A stretch of DNA of 64,000 bases from positions 62,001 through 126,000 of the forward strand of contig CAVXMG010000003.1 in assembly GCA_963762735.1 (NCBI GenBank). The letters are read 5' to 3'. Below the pieces are notes generated by a model, which was not told where the DNA came from, searched no databases, and worked only from the letters and a program-made list of their open reading frames with translations. The DNA is from DASXKD01 sp963762735. Its GTDB lineage: Bacteria > Actinomycetota > Actinomycetes > Streptosporangiales > Streptosporangiaceae. A program made the position numbers and the translations under genes. Positions 44,160 through 53,658 of the stretch are shown here, piece after piece (positions within the stretch are counted from its first letter, which is position 1; the number at the start of each line of letters is the position of its first letter).

Positions 44160-44972
44160 CTAGATCGGCTGGCTCGGCCCGCTGCCCGGGCCGTCTGGCT
44201 CGGCCTGGTTGCTGTGGCTTGCGCCGGCGACGATCAGGAGGTGCTCGTCAACCCAGCAGACCTCGGGGCTGGGCAGGCGGGCCAGGAAGGTGGCGATGGA
44301 GGTGCGCAGCTCTTCGGGGGTGTAGAGGGAGAAGGTGGAGTAGTGGCGTCCTTCGGCCTGGGCCTGGAGCCGCCTGGCGGTGCTGGTGCGCGGATGGCCG
44401 AAGGTCTGGGCCGTGATCATGGTGAGCCCGCCGGTTCGGCTGACGGCGTCCCGGATCGCGGGCTGGGTGTGCAGGCGCTGCTCGTGCTCGGTGAAGCCCG
44501 GGAAGTATTGGCCCCAGATCGTTCGCGCGTTCTGCTGCGGGGTGCGGGTGTAGATGAACAGCTGGCCGCCGGGCTTCAGCACCCGGGCGGCGGCGGTCAG
44601 GAAGCGGCCGAGGTCGAAGTGGTGCACGCAGTTGAACGCGGTGACCACATCGAGGCTGGCGGCCCGCAACGGCAGCTGTTCGGCGGCGGCCAGCAGCGGG
44701 ACCACCCCGCGGGCGTGGCCGCGGCCGGCGGCGTTGAGCTGTGCCAGCATGGCCGCGGAGACGTCGCTGGCGGCCAGCAGTGAGCCGTCGGGCAGCAGGG
44801 CGCGCAGCAGCCGTGTGTACCGTCCGGTCCCGCAGCCGGTATCTAGGCCGGTGACGGGGCGGCCGGGCAGGAGCTGGCAGATCGTGCGCACCGGCGCCTC
44901 GTCGGTGGTGCGCAGTGATTCGTAGACGACGGCTACCCGTTCGAAATGCCCGCCCACGGTCACCTCCGGCAC
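44160..44972 (-). CDS. Class I SAM-dependent methyltransferase
   Basis: A 270-residue methyltransferase of the UbiE/Methyltransf_11 type. Motif I is VTGLDTGCGTGRYTRLLRAL (residues 40-59), the acidic residue of motif II is in LLAASDVSAAMLAQLN, motif post-I is LPLRAASLDVVTAFNCVHHF, and motif III is AARVLKPGGQLFIYTRTP. The C-terminal cap has FTEHEQRLHTQPAIRDAVS and a conserved YTPEELRTSIATFLARLP. The acceptor substrate is unknown. No operon partner is visible. Confidence 0.9.
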   Translation of the reverse strand: MPEVTVGGHFERVAVVYESLRTTDEAPVRTICQLLPGRPVTGLDTGCGTGRYTRLLRALLPDGSLLAASDVSAAMLAQLNAAGRGHARGVVPLLAAAEQLPLRAASLDVVTAFNCVHHFDLGRFLTAAARVLKPGGQLFIYTRTPQQNARTIWGQYFPGFTEHEQRLHTQPAIRDAVSRTGGLTMITAQTFGHPRTSTARRLQAQAEGRHYSTFSLYTPEELRTSIATFLARLPSPEVCWVDEHLLIVAGASHSNQAEPDGPGSGPSQPI

Positions 44973-45592
44973 AGCCCCGCGCTGGGCCTGCTAGGCACAT
45001 CATGCGCTCGCCTTGCCCGGTTCACACACTGTTCACCCGCACGGCAGGCCAGGGGCCCTTGATGGATGCCGTGTGGCGTGCGTGCGGCACGGGGCACGGT
45101 CCCTGCGGGCGGGGCTGGCATCATCAGAGGTGAGGAGCAATTCACGTTTCTGGCGCTTCCCTGTGACCGTCATCCAGCCTCCGGTCACGCGCTGCCGGAG
45201 CGGGCGCCGGACCCGTGGCGGCCGGGCAGCGCAAGACCGGGAATGGCCAGTGCCGGGGATCGCGGTGAGCGGTGCGGGCGAGCCTGGCCACAGCAGGCCG
45301 CTGCGGGCCCGCGCGCAGTCGCGGCGGCCACGGCCAGGAAGGCGGTCGGTGCGGTGGGCAGGTGGATGCGCCGCTTCCCGGTCGCCGGGGTGCCCGGCGG
45401 GTCGTCGGGGAAGGACGCCAGGCGGCCAGGCGCGGCGGCCTGCCCCGGGTCAGACACCCCAGGGCTTAAAGTGTCAAATCGGGCGATTCTGGGTGGCCTG
45501 GTGGCGGGTCGTTTGAGGGCATGCTGATGTTGCCCGTCTGGCGCCGGGTCTTTGCCGTTCCGAAGGCTTGGCGGGGGTGTGCGGTTAGCGGT
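44973..45592. other. Intergenic; right part is the downstream end of IS110 element C
   Basis: About 620 bp without a supportable gene; open frames here have shadow composition. The last 100-150 bp before 45593 should be the element's 3' end. Confidence 0.45.
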
Positions 45593-46831
45593 TCAGGCGG
45601 CTTGCGGGGGATCGTGGCGGTGGGACCAGGCGGTGGCCTCGTCGTACTCGCTGCCGGTTTTCACGCATCCGTGGAGGATGCCGGTGAGGCGGCCGGCGAC
45701 GCGGCGCATCGCGTCGTCGTGGCCGACGTCGCGTGACCGGAGTTCGTCGTAGAAGGCGCGTGCTCCCGGGGATGCGGTGAGCGAGGACAGCGCCTGGGCG
45801 TGCAGGGCGTCGATGAGGTGCCTGTTGCGGATGTAGCGGGCGTGCACGGTTTTCTTCTTGCCGGACTGGATCGTCAGCGGGGAGGTGCCGGCGTAGTTCT
45901 TGCGGGCCTTGGCGGTGGCGTAGCGGCCGGGGGCGTCGCCGAACTCGCCGAGGATCCTCGCTCCGGTGATGTCCCCGATGCCGGGCTGGGACAGGTAGGT
46001 CCCGGCATCAGGGTGACGGCGAAAAAGCTCGCTCACCTTGGCTTCCATGATCCTGGCCTGCTCGTTCAGCGCCGTGATCACGGCGGCCTGCGCCCGCACC
46101 GACGCGGCGTAGGCCTCGGTGATGGCGGCGGGCTGGGCCAGGTGCGCGGTGCGCAGCGCGGCCTGGATGTCCCGTGCCCGCTGCGCCAGGTCGCCGCGCC
46201 GCCCGGCCCGCCTGAGCGCCGCGGTGACCTGGGCGACGGTCAGCCTGGCCGCCGACGCCGGGTCCGGGGCCTTTGCCAGCAGCTCCAGGGCGTCCGGGCC
46301 CGCCAGGGTCAGGCCGGCATAGGCCTCCAGGGCGGCGGGGAAGTACTCCCGCAACGCGGACCGCATCCGGAGCAGGTGCCGGGTGCGCTCCCACACGAGC
46401 TTCTGGTGAGCGCGGGCCGCGATCCTGACAGCCTCGGCAATGTCGCTGTCAGCCGCGACCTCGCGGATCTGGTGCCGCCGGGTCCGGCCCATGTCCGCCA
46501 GGGCGCCCGCGTCGAAGAAGTCGTCCTTCTTCCCCGATACCGCGATCGTCTCCTTGTGCCGGGCGGCCTGCTTGGGGTTGACCCCGTAGACCCGGTAGCC
46601 GGCCGCTGCCAGCGCCTTCACCCACGGCCCGCGGCCGGTCTCGATCACCACCACGACCTGCGCCGGGTCCGGCTCGGCGTCCTCCCCGCAGCCGACCGCG
46701 ACCAGCTCGTGGAACCGGGCGATCCCGTCCACGCCCTCCGGCAGCCGCCGCCGGGCCAGCGTCTTCCCGGCATCGTCCTGCACGACCACATCATGGTGGC
46801 CCTCGGCCCAGTCATCGCCGATGAATAGCAA
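45593..46831 (-). CDS. IS110-family transposase (element C)
   Basis: A 412-residue IS110-type recombinase, a different branch from elements A and B. The RuvC-like domain begins LFIGDDWAEGHHDVVVQD, with VVVVIETGRGPWVKAL and the SGKKDDFFDAGALADM segment. The Tnp_20 domain has YLSQPGIGDITGARILGEFG, ARKNYAGTSPLTIQSGKKK and VHARYIRNRHLIDALHAQAL. The start is a TTG at 46831 behind AGGACGAGG. The frame is intact. Its upstream non-coding end (46832 to about 47050) is the candidate guide-RNA region. Confidence 0.92.
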   Translation of the reverse strand: MLFIGDDWAEGHHDVVVQDDAGKTLARRRLPEGVDGIARFHELVAVGCGEDAEPDPAQVVVVIETGRGPWVKALAAAGYRVYGVNPKQAARHKETIAVSGKKDDFFDAGALADMGRTRRHQIREVAADSDIAEAVRIAARAHQKLVWERTRHLLRMRSALREYFPAALEAYAGLTLAGPDALELLAKAPDPASAARLTVAQVTAALRRAGRRGDLAQRARDIQAALRTAHLAQPAAITEAYAASVRAQAAVITALNEQARIMEAKVSELFRRHPDAGTYLSQPGIGDITGARILGEFGDAPGRYATAKARKNYAGTSPLTIQSGKKKTVHARYIRNRHLIDALHAQALSSLTASPGARAFYDELRSRDVGHDDAMRRVAGRLTGILHGCVKTGSEYDEATAWSHRHDPPQAA

Positions 46832-47107
46832 CCCTCGTCCTTTCCCGTACTCTGCGTCACGTGCGGCAGCATCGGGGAGAACCGCCAGCGCCCTAATGGA
46901 TCAGTGCTCACGGCCAGTGCCGGGCACGCCACCCCATCAGCAGTCCATCCTCCCCGGCGAGCCGGCAGGGGCACGGTCTGACCATAGGACTTCGTGTCCG
47001 GGGGGCAAAGGAGTGCTCACCTGCCGGCTGCTACCGGCAGCAAGTCTCCCGCACCAGGAATCCCACCTGGCACAGGTGACCTGCTAGTTCCCATTAGGGG
47101 GTGAGGG
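46832..47107. other. Upstream flank of IS110 element C
   Basis: No gene. By analogy with IS110 relatives it is the likely guide-RNA-encoding end. Several GC-rich complementary runs are present (for example GCCAGTGCCGGGC and neighbours), but I cannot fold it reliably. Confidence 0.4.
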
Positions 47108-48068
47108 GTGCCCGCGGTGAGGGACAGGCTGACCGATGCCGGGTATGGCCTGGGCTGGTCGGTGGTGTGCCGGCTGCCCGAGTCCTGGGCCCGGTGGGGT
47201 TTCCGGTGTGCCGCCGACCGTGCCTGGCGCCGCCGGGGCGCGGGGGTCCGGGTACTTGAGGGCAACCTGCGCCGGGTGATCGGCGCCCAGGCGTCAGGCG
47301 GTGAGCTGCGCGCGCTGTCCAGGCAGGCGATGCGCTCGTACGCGCGGTACTGGCTTGAGGCTTTCCGGCTGCCGGTGATGCCGGCCGGGCCGGCTGGCCG
47401 CGGGGATGCGCGCCACCGGGCACATCGAGACCGCGTTCGGGTACTTGGCGGCCGGGCGCGGGGTAGTTTTCGCGCTGCCGCACATGGGTAACTACGACCT
47501 GGCTTGCGCATGGATTGTCGCCAGGGGGGCGGGCTCGGTTACCGCCGTGATCGAGCGGGTGAAGCCGGAGTCGGTCTATGACAGGTTCGTCGCGTTCCGC
47601 GAGGGGTTCGGCATGGAGGTGCTGCCTGCCAGCGGCGGGACGCAACGGTTTCCCATCCTGGCCCAGCGGCTGCGGGCCGGCAAGGTTGTCGGCCTGATCT
47701 GTGACCGCGATGTCACCGGCGGCGGCATCGAGGTGGAGTTCTTCGGCGAGAAGGCCCGGATGATGGGCGGCCCGGCCGCGCTGGCCGTGCAGACCGGCGC
47801 GGCGCTGATGCCCGCGATCTTGTGGTTCGAGGGCGATGGCTGGGGCGTGCACGTTCATGAGGAGATCCGCGTGCCCGCCGAAGGAGACACCAGGCAGAAG
47901 GCAGCGGCGATGACCCAGCAGGTCGCACGCCTGTTCGAGGCGGGCATCAGGGCTCATCCGCAGGACTGGCACATGCTGCAGAAGGTGTTCACCGCCGATC
48001 TCGACCCCGCCCGGCTCGCCGCCGCCGGGGGCACCGCCGGCACCGGGCACGGTGAGGGCGGGTCATGA
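47108..48068 (+). pseudogene. PatA-like lipid acyltransferase, one-base frameshift
   Basis: The N-terminal frame (start GTG 47108) reads RLTDAGYGLGWSVVCRLPES through VRVLEGNLRRVIG and SRQAMRSYARYWLEAFRLPV, the normal opening of the phosphatidylinositol-mannoside acyltransferase/HtrB family. One extra G in the GGG at 47387-47389 then shifts the frame. The next frame resumes with MRATGHIETAFGYLAAGRGV, the catalytic HX4D motif ALPHMGNYDLACAW, KVVGLICDRDVTGGGIEVEF and ADLDPARL at the end. With the shift repaired it would be about 320 residues. In actinomycetes PatA acylates the inner mannose of PIMs at the membrane. The shift may be a sequencing indel; both halves are well conserved. Confidence 0.82.
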
Positions 48069-48450
48069 AAACCGGCCCGGCCTGCCCGCACAGCTGGAAC
48101 ATCCCCCCGGCATTTGCCTGGACAGTCCAGACGGTCCCCCCGAACCAGAACTGGCAGATCTGCGCTCGACGCGACGCCAGTCCCGGATCGCAGCCAGCCG
48201 CAAATATTCGGCAGGGAGGCCTGCTTCAGAACGCCGGCGCGCTCGTTCGCTAAACCCAGTGTTTCCTCCGGATCCCGTGGATTAGGGCGATCATGCCGAT
48301 AAGCGCATCAGCATGCGCGCACGCAGCGCCTGCTATCTGGCATGCCAGCGTGTGGCTTCGCCCGGGGTGGGGCGCTGGGGGTGTGCCTTGCGCGCCGCCC
48401 TTGGCGGTGGGGTGTGCCTGGGGCCGCGGGGTGTGCGCGATGATGGCCAG
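48069..48450. other. Intergenic
   Basis: No gene I can support. An open frame upstream of the DJ-1/PfpI start is Cys/Gly-rich and not family-like. Confidence 0.4.
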
Positions 48451-49215
48451 GTGCGTGTGCTGATTCCGCTGCCCGACCGGGATTTCGATGTGACGGAGGT
48501 CGCGGTGCCGTGGTGGGTACTGCGTGATGCAGGGCATCAGGTGGTCTTCGCCACCGAGCAGGCCGACACGGTCCCGGCCGCGGATCCCCGGCTGCTGACC
48601 GGGGTGATCTTCGGGCAGCTGGGTGCCGCGCCCGAGGCCAGGCGCTACTACGCCGAGCTCGTCACGGCGGCGGAGTTCACCAGCACAGTGGCGTGGGGGG
48701 CGGTAGATCCGGCCGCCTTCGATGGGTTGCTGCTGCCGGGCGGGCACGCGCCGGGGATGCGGCAGTACCTTGGCTCGGCGGTGCTGCGGGACCAGGTGGC
48801 CCGGTTCTGGGCGCTGGGCCGGCCCGTCGGGGCGATCTGCCACGGCGTCCTGGTGCTGGCGCGAGCGCGCGATCCGGCTACCGGCCACAGCGTGCTGGCC
48901 GGCCGGGCGACCACCTGCCTGCCCAAATACACCGAACGCCTGGCCTACTGGAGCACCGCCTGGCGGCTCGGCCGCTACTACCGGACCTATCCCGCCTACG
49001 TCGAAGATGAAGTCAAAGCGGCACTGGACGACCCGGGCAGCCAGTTCCAGCGCGGGCCACTGGTGCTCACCGCGCGCGGCACCGCTACCGACGACACGCC
49101 AGCCTTCACCGTCACCGACCGCAATTACCTGTCCGCGCGCTGGCCCGGCGACGCCTACCTGTTCGGCCGCCGTTTCTCCGCACTCCTGCGCGCCACCGCC
49201 CAGCCCGGCCGCTAA
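48451..49215 (+). CDS. DJ-1/PfpI-family protein
   Basis: From the GTG at 48451 the product is 254 residues; the frame is open upstream to 48313 but the family normally begins at RVLIPLPDRDFDVTEVAVPW. The nucleophile elbow is VGAICHGVLVLARA with the catalytic Cys, and the glycine-rich AFDGLLLPGGHAPGMRQYLG precedes it. The tail NYLSARWPGDAYLFGRRF is also conserved. Members are glyoxalase/deglycase-like or chaperone-like; activity here is not certain. It stands alone. Confidence 0.87.
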   Translation: MRVLIPLPDRDFDVTEVAVPWWVLRDAGHQVVFATEQADTVPAADPRLLTGVIFGQLGAAPEARRYYAELVTAAEFTSTVAWGAVDPAAFDGLLLPGGHAPGMRQYLGSAVLRDQVARFWALGRPVGAICHGVLVLARARDPATGHSVLAGRATTCLPKYTERLAYWSTAWRLGRYYRTYPAYVEDEVKAALDDPGSQFQRGPLVLTARGTATDDTPAFTVTDRNYLSARWPGDAYLFGRRFSALLRATAQPGR

Positions 49216-49551
49216 CCAGCGACGGCCGAGCCAGCGCCCGGAGAGCGGCAGAAGTGGACGCGTCGGCGCATCGGGGCGATGGATCTTTATGCAGACAACC
49301 GACGCGATCGCCGGATCGAAGCTGGGATCCGGGACCGTCGACAAGACGAAGACCGTCTGCCCGCCGGGCGAATACCCCGTCGATATGGTCGACGATTCCT
49401 CCGTCGCACGGCTATCTTGACCGCATCCCCAGCTGGCACTTCTGCGCAACGCTCCAGGCTCACCCAAGGATGAGATGAGAACTCCCGGACCGTCCCAGCT
49501 GGTACGCTGCTGCCATCCGGTGGGTCCCTGCAAAAGGGATGGGGGAGTCGG
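49216..49551. other. Leader region of the DUF4436-like gene
   Basis: No gene. The segment at 49270-49330 (GATGGATCTTTATGCA and following) resembles 9546-9602, upstream of the secreted repeat gene. A ribosome site AAGGGATGGGGGAG precedes the next start. Confidence 0.4.
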
Positions 49552-50703
49552 ATGTCGGGGGAACGCTTCCTTTCCGCGCTCACGTCACGCAGCGCACGAT
49601 GCGTCGCCAAGGTCATCTTGTCGCTGCTGACCATAGGGTTGCTTGCGGTGCCGGCGTACCTGTTGTTCAGCAACTTCGTCGATGCGAGCGGAGCCAAGGA
49701 CCTGCCGCCGCGGTCGACGCCGCTCGCCGCGCCGGTAGATGAGTATTACGGCGCACCGACACAGGTGTCCCCCGTCGATAAGGGGAATCCTGATATCTGC
49801 GTCACTGTCACGCTGCTTGGCATCAATCCGGCCTCATCCTTCGTCAATCTCGGGATCCTGGTTGGCGTGACAGATCACGGCCGGGGAACCTTGACGACCA
49901 GCCTCAAGCGCTATAAGAACATCACCGTTTGGGTTACCAGCTATAGCGGGCTGAGCGCTTTCCATCTCATCGTTCCCGTCGCCACGCTGGTGCATGCGCA
50001 GACGACCACTTGCGGTAGTGGCCTGACCCGGCAGCAGTGCCCCGGCTCAGCGACAGGTACCACAATCATCTGCCCGGCGGAACTGGATCAGCACGCGGCG
50101 TTCGGGGAAACGACCACCGACTACATCCTGGGCCAGGCACGGGCCTTCCCACAGGACTGGTATCAGCTCAACGATCTGGTTACCGTGCGGCCCGGCGTGG
50201 CTATCGACGGCAAGCCCATGCACTCGTCGCTGCTCCTGATGACTCGCGACGAAAACTTCACCACAACCGTCCACAGAGACAACACAGAGTTTCCGGACTG
50301 GCCGTTCCAGCATCAGTTGATGTTCACCATGAACCGTCCGTTCTGGACGATCTTTTACACCTACTGGATATCCGCGCTGCCGTTCTTGCTTCTGCTGGCC
50401 ATCCTGGCCCGTCAATGGATCTCCAAGCGCGACATACCAAAGCCTTACGAAGTGGCTTTCGGCATCGCAGCGACCCTGCTTGCCATCCTATCGCTGCGCA
50501 TGGTCCTGGTGCCGACGACGCTGCCGGCGCTCACCCGGCTCGACATCATCTTCGGCATCGGCGTCACCGCTCTGGTCGCCGGGTCCATCATCTGGATGGG
50601 CATCTGGGCTCCCCACCAGGATGGGCTGGCCAACAGCGCGACAAGTCAAGCCAACGGCGCACCCGGAGCCACGACCGATCCACAGCCGCCCAGCCCGGCG
50701 TGA
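49552..50703 (+). CDS. DUF4436-like integral membrane protein
   Basis: A 383-residue protein with one N-terminal transmembrane segment (VILSLLTIGLLAVPAYLLFS, residues 21-41). An extracellular domain of about 210 residues (ICVTVTLLGINPASSFVNLG, YILGQARAFPQDWYQL) follows. Three C-terminal transmembrane helices begin near residue 264 (RPFWTIFYTYWISALPFLLL, EVAFGIAATLLAILSLRMVL, LDIIFGIGVTALVAGSIIWM). This is the topology of the DUF4436 family of actinobacterial membrane proteins, function unknown. Two Cys in the extracellular domain (TTTCGSGLTRQQCPGS) may form a disulfide. The start codon is ATG 49552 preceded by a GGGGGAG site. Confidence 0.75.
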   Translation: MSGERFLSALTSRSARCVAKVILSLLTIGLLAVPAYLLFSNFVDASGAKDLPPRSTPLAAPVDEYYGAPTQVSPVDKGNPDICVTVTLLGINPASSFVNLGILVGVTDHGRGTLTTSLKRYKNITVWVTSYSGLSAFHLIVPVATLVHAQTTTCGSGLTRQQCPGSATGTTIICPAELDQHAAFGETTTDYILGQARAFPQDWYQLNDLVTVRPGVAIDGKPMHSSLLLMTRDENFTTTVHRDNTEFPDWPFQHQLMFTMNRPFWTIFYTYWISALPFLLLLAILARQWISKRDIPKPYEVAFGIAATLLAILSLRMVLVPTTLPALTRLDIIFGIGVTALVAGSIIWMGIWAPHQDGLANSATSQANGAPGATTDPQPPSPA

Positions 50704-51163
50704 GCACACGGGTGCCGTTCGCTGGCCGAACGCCTCGCCGCAGCCAACCAGATGTACACGCGGGAACACATGGAACCAGTTGCCGAACCGCGGCTACCGT
50801 CCGTCACGAAATCAGCTGGCACGCTCGGGCCTGAAAGGCCGACCGCCTTGCCAGTCAGCCAAGAGCAACCAGTCGCACATCGATCCGCGTAAAGTCGGCG
50901 ATCTGGCCGTACCAATATCTTCCAGGCTTGGCTGCCGGAGTCCCCTGCCTCGGTGCCACATCAGCACACGATCATGAAATTCTGCATACGTATTCGCAAC
51001 CCGGCATTCTTATGTACGTACGCAACGCACTACTTTCGGCAGATCCGCGTACGGCTTCTCGTCTACCGCGGCAGCGGCGAGACGTGCTACATGCCGCTGC
51101 TGGGGTCAGGGGCCAGAGACCATCTGGGGGGGCCAGTTTAGGCGGGCCCTGTAGCAGCGTGAG
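50704..51163. other. Intergenic, convergent
   Basis: About 460 bp with no supportable gene. AT-richer patches occur near 50960-51060. Confidence 0.45.
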
Positions 51164-51495
51164 TCAGGAGCCTTTGGTGGCGGCTTCGTACTGCTCAACG
51201 ACGCTGGCGGGGATGCGCCCGCGGTCGCTGACCCCGATGCCCTGGCCTTTCGCCCACGCCCGGATATCGCCGCTGCGCTCCCGGCGTGCTGCGGTACGCC
51301 CGGGTCGGCGGCGCTGTCCCCGGCCAGCCTTGCGGGCGTGCTCGATGAAAGGCGCGAGCTGCTTACCGAACGCCCTGGCGTTCTTTTGCTCAGATCGATC
51401 TCGTACTCGGCGCCGCCCAGCTCGAACCGCACCGTCTCATCTGCCGGGCCGCCATCAAGATCGTCTTCAAGCGCGACGGTTATCTTCTGCGCCAT
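51164..51495 (-). pseudogene. Lsr2 gene with a one-base deletion
   Basis: The protein starts MAQKITVALEDDLDGGPADE, then VRFELGGAEYEIDLSK. At a run of four A (plus-strand T at 51384-51387) one base is missing. Reading the next frame gives KNARAFGKQLAPFIEHARKA, SGDIRAWAKGQGIGVSDRGR and IPASVVEQYEAATKGS with a TGA at 51164-51166. With one A restored it would be a normal 110-residue Lsr2 paralogue, only partly similar to the intact lsr2 at 8213. A deletion in a homopolymer is the commonest sequencing error, so the gene may be intact in the cell. Confidence 0.85.
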
Positions 51496-51738
51496 CCCGG
51501 CCTCCCTGACTGCGCTCGGCTACCTGCACCGTGCAAGATCAACTGCCATGCCACTGTAACCGCAACACCGCCAGTTGCCCGCCACCACCGGACGCACTCG
51601 TCCGGTGACATAGTGCCCGCGGCTATGAGGGCGCGCCCGGCTGCGGCCTGGAATGACTTCGGCAACGAGATTGCCGGGCTGGTGTGGTGGGAGCCGGGCC
51701 TATGCTGGGGCTGGCATGCTGATGTGGCGGTGAGCAAG

Positions 51739-52125
51739 ATGTGGGACCGGATTGGCGCTGACCTCGTGCTCGTGGTCCATCTGCTGTTCATCGGATTCGT
51801 TGTGAGCGGCGCTTTCCTGGCATGGCGGTGGCGGCGGATCATCTGGGTGCAGCTGCCGGCGATGGTGTACGGCGCGCTGGTCGAGTTCGTCGGTTTCACC
51901 TGCCCGCTAACGTCGCTGCAGAATTACCTGCTGCGCCGCGCCGGGGACAGCGGGTACCGCGGAGGCTTCATCTCCCACTACCTGGTCCAGGTGATCTACC
52001 CGCCCGGCCTGACCCGGGGAATCCAGATCGGACTAGGGTTGTTCGTCGTGCTCCTCGCCACGGTCGGATACGGGGGGTACCTGCGCCGGCACGGACCGGT
52101 CCAGGCATGGCGGACCGGTCACTGA
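51739..52125 (+). CDS. DUF2784 membrane protein
   Basis: From ATG 51739 (GGTGAG five bases upstream) the product is 128 residues. It has three to four transmembrane helices: ADLVLVVHLLFIGFVVSGAF, IIWVQLPAMVYGALVEFVGF and RGIQIGLGLFVVLLATVGYG. The DUF2784 signature TCPLTSLQNYLLRRAGDSGY, then GGFISHYL, is clear. Function unknown. Two strong hairpins follow the gene. Confidence 0.88.
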   Translation: MWDRIGADLVLVVHLLFIGFVVSGAFLAWRWRRIIWVQLPAMVYGALVEFVGFTCPLTSLQNYLLRRAGDSGYRGGFISHYLVQVIYPPGLTRGIQIGLGLFVVLLATVGYGGYLRRHGPVQAWRTGH

Positions 52126-52154
52126 TCACCCGTGTCGGCTGGCGCGCCGACGGC

Positions 52155-52207
52155 GGCATTATGTGGGTGATCTTCGATCACCTTCGCCCTCCGGGCCACA
52201 TAATGCC
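52155..52207. repeat. Nested inverted repeat downstream of DUF2784
   Basis: GGCATTATGTGG (52155-52166) and CCACATAATGCC (52196-52207) are perfect 12-bp inverted arms; immediately inside the left arm is a second hairpin GTGATC-TTC-GATCAC (52167-52181). It begins 29 bp past the DUF2784 stop. It may be a terminator or an element end; there is no U tract. Confidence 0.65.
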
Positions 52208-52216
52208 TGATCATGC

Positions 52217-52265
52217 AGGTGATCGAGGCGCAGTGTTCCCTGGTTCTGGCGCCTCACGATCACCT
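52217..52265. repeat. Second hairpin, 9+6 bp arms
   Basis: AGGTGATCG-AGGCGC pairs with GCGCCT-CA-CGATCACCT: a 9-bp outer and 6-bp inner stem with a 2-nt bulge and 17-nt loop. It follows the previous inverted repeat by nine bases and shares its GTGATC motif. Confidence 0.6.
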
Positions 52266-52518
52266 CCATATCAAACAGAACCGTGCGTTCGGTGGCGACG
52301 GTTGCGGGCCATTGAGGAGGAGATTACGCGGCTGCCTCAGGCTGAGGTGGCCTGCCAGTTCTGGCTTCTTCCCTTCTACGGCATGACGGACCGGACTTCG
52401 CCGCTTGCGTCACTGCACGCAGCCGACCGGCCACTGACCCAGAGATGCGACCGTAACCAGACCCTATAGCGCTTCTGCAGCGTTTCTGGCTTGGCGGCCA
52501 GATTCTGGTCTCAATCCT
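52266..52518. other. Intergenic
   Basis: No gene between the hairpins and the end of the leftward coiled-coil gene. Confidence 0.4.
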
Positions 52519-53160
52519 TTATAAGTTGACTGGTGGTTCTTCGACGAGGACTAGGCGCTGCTGATTCGCCATGATCCCGAGTTCCTGACGCGCTGCTTCC
52601 AGGAATGCTGCCCTCGCCGCGGTGTAATCTTTGTCTTGGGAACGCATCGCTTTGTGCGCTTTATCCCATAGCTCGTCAGCCGCTCGCCGGACCTCCTGCG
52701 ATCCAAGCAGATAAATCTCCTCGCACGCTGTACCGAACTCGCCATGAAGCCGCCGTGCTCGTTCCCGCGCATCCGCCACCAGTTGCTCTGCAGCCTCGAC
52801 GGATATCTGAAGCTCGTGTGAACCGGGCGGAGCGTGGTCGCGCTGGGGATCGATACGCTCAAGGTTCTTCACGACTTCGCGTTCCGTATCCACAGCGTGC
52901 AGGAATTCTCTGGCCAGGCGCACAAATCTGCCATAGGTATTCCGTCGTTGTTCGGCGAATCGATAGGCGTCTTCTCGCCGGGACTGCTCTTGCCGTTCTC
53001 GCTCCTGCCTGGCGTACTGCTGCTCTTGTAGCGCAAGCGAGTTCTTAAACGCATGGCGGGTTGTGAATAGTTGCGCGGCGATCGCACCGCCGATTCCTAA
53101 CACAGCAACGGTCAGCGCTGCTCCACCGGAAACCAATGCTGCGGTCACTTGTCCATCCAT
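52519..53160 (-). CDS. Membrane-anchored coiled-coil protein
   Basis: From the ATG at 53160, behind AGGAG with good spacing, the product is 213 residues. One transmembrane helix (ALTVAVLGIGGAIAAQLFTT) lies at residues 13-34. A long charged coiled coil with LQEQQYARQERERQEQSRRE follows, then helices containing EAAEQLVADARERARRLHGE and a C-terminal AAFLEAARQELGIMANQQR. No family is recognised; the layout is common among small actinobacterial proteins of unknown role. Its GC content is somewhat lower than average here. It lies 500 bp downstream of the conflict-type operon on the same strand; a functional link is only speculation. Confidence 0.72.
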   Translation of the reverse strand: MDGQVTAALVSGGAALTVAVLGIGGAIAAQLFTTRHAFKNSLALQEQQYARQERERQEQSRREDAYRFAEQRRNTYGRFVRLAREFLHAVDTEREVVKNLERIDPQRDHAPPGSHELQISVEAAEQLVADARERARRLHGEFGTACEEIYLLGSQEVRRAADELWDKAHKAMRSQDKDYTAARAAFLEAARQELGIMANQQRLVLVEEPPVNL

Positions 53161-53658
53161 TGTCACTCCTGGGTCTAACGGGCAGGTTGCAGCACCACGC
53201 CCTATGCCTCATGGCAGCCGTATATGGCCAGCTTCTTGCGCTGATACGCCGGGAGCCGGTCCCATCCTGAAGGTGTCGGCCCACCGGCGGCCAAGGAACC
53301 AGATGAAATCAAGGATCGCCGCCCTCCCCTCGCCCGTCGAGCCACCTACCGGCGCGCCTGGACCTCATGGGCCCGCTTACCGTTTGCCGCTGGATCATCT
53401 CATCCAGTTGCCACACGACACGCGGCGCGCGCCGCAGTGCCCAGCATGCACGACTTGCAGCCTTATCCGACGGTTGCCCGCCCTGCCGGACGGGCCCGTT
53501 GGTGCTGATCTCGTCCGCGCGACTCGCGGCATGTGAGTGCGACCCTTACCGGCGTCAAGTGCGTAGCCGAGTCAGGATCATATAAGGAGAATAACAAGAT
53601 GGCTCTCGCCGTGCGGCTGATTCGGCGGCTCACGCCTCAGTAGGCATGCAAGGACCTG
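53161..53658. other. Intergenic
   Basis: About 500 bp between two leftward genes, no supportable gene. It should contain the promoter of the coiled-coil gene and the terminator of the hydrolase gene, neither of which I can place. Confidence 0.45.

Noticed and set aside
49255..49345. Riboswitch upstream of the DUF4436-like gene
   Set aside because: I compared it by eye with TPP, cobalamin, c-di-GMP, SAM and ydaO-type motifs; none of the conserved cores is present. Kept only as an unexplained shared leader.
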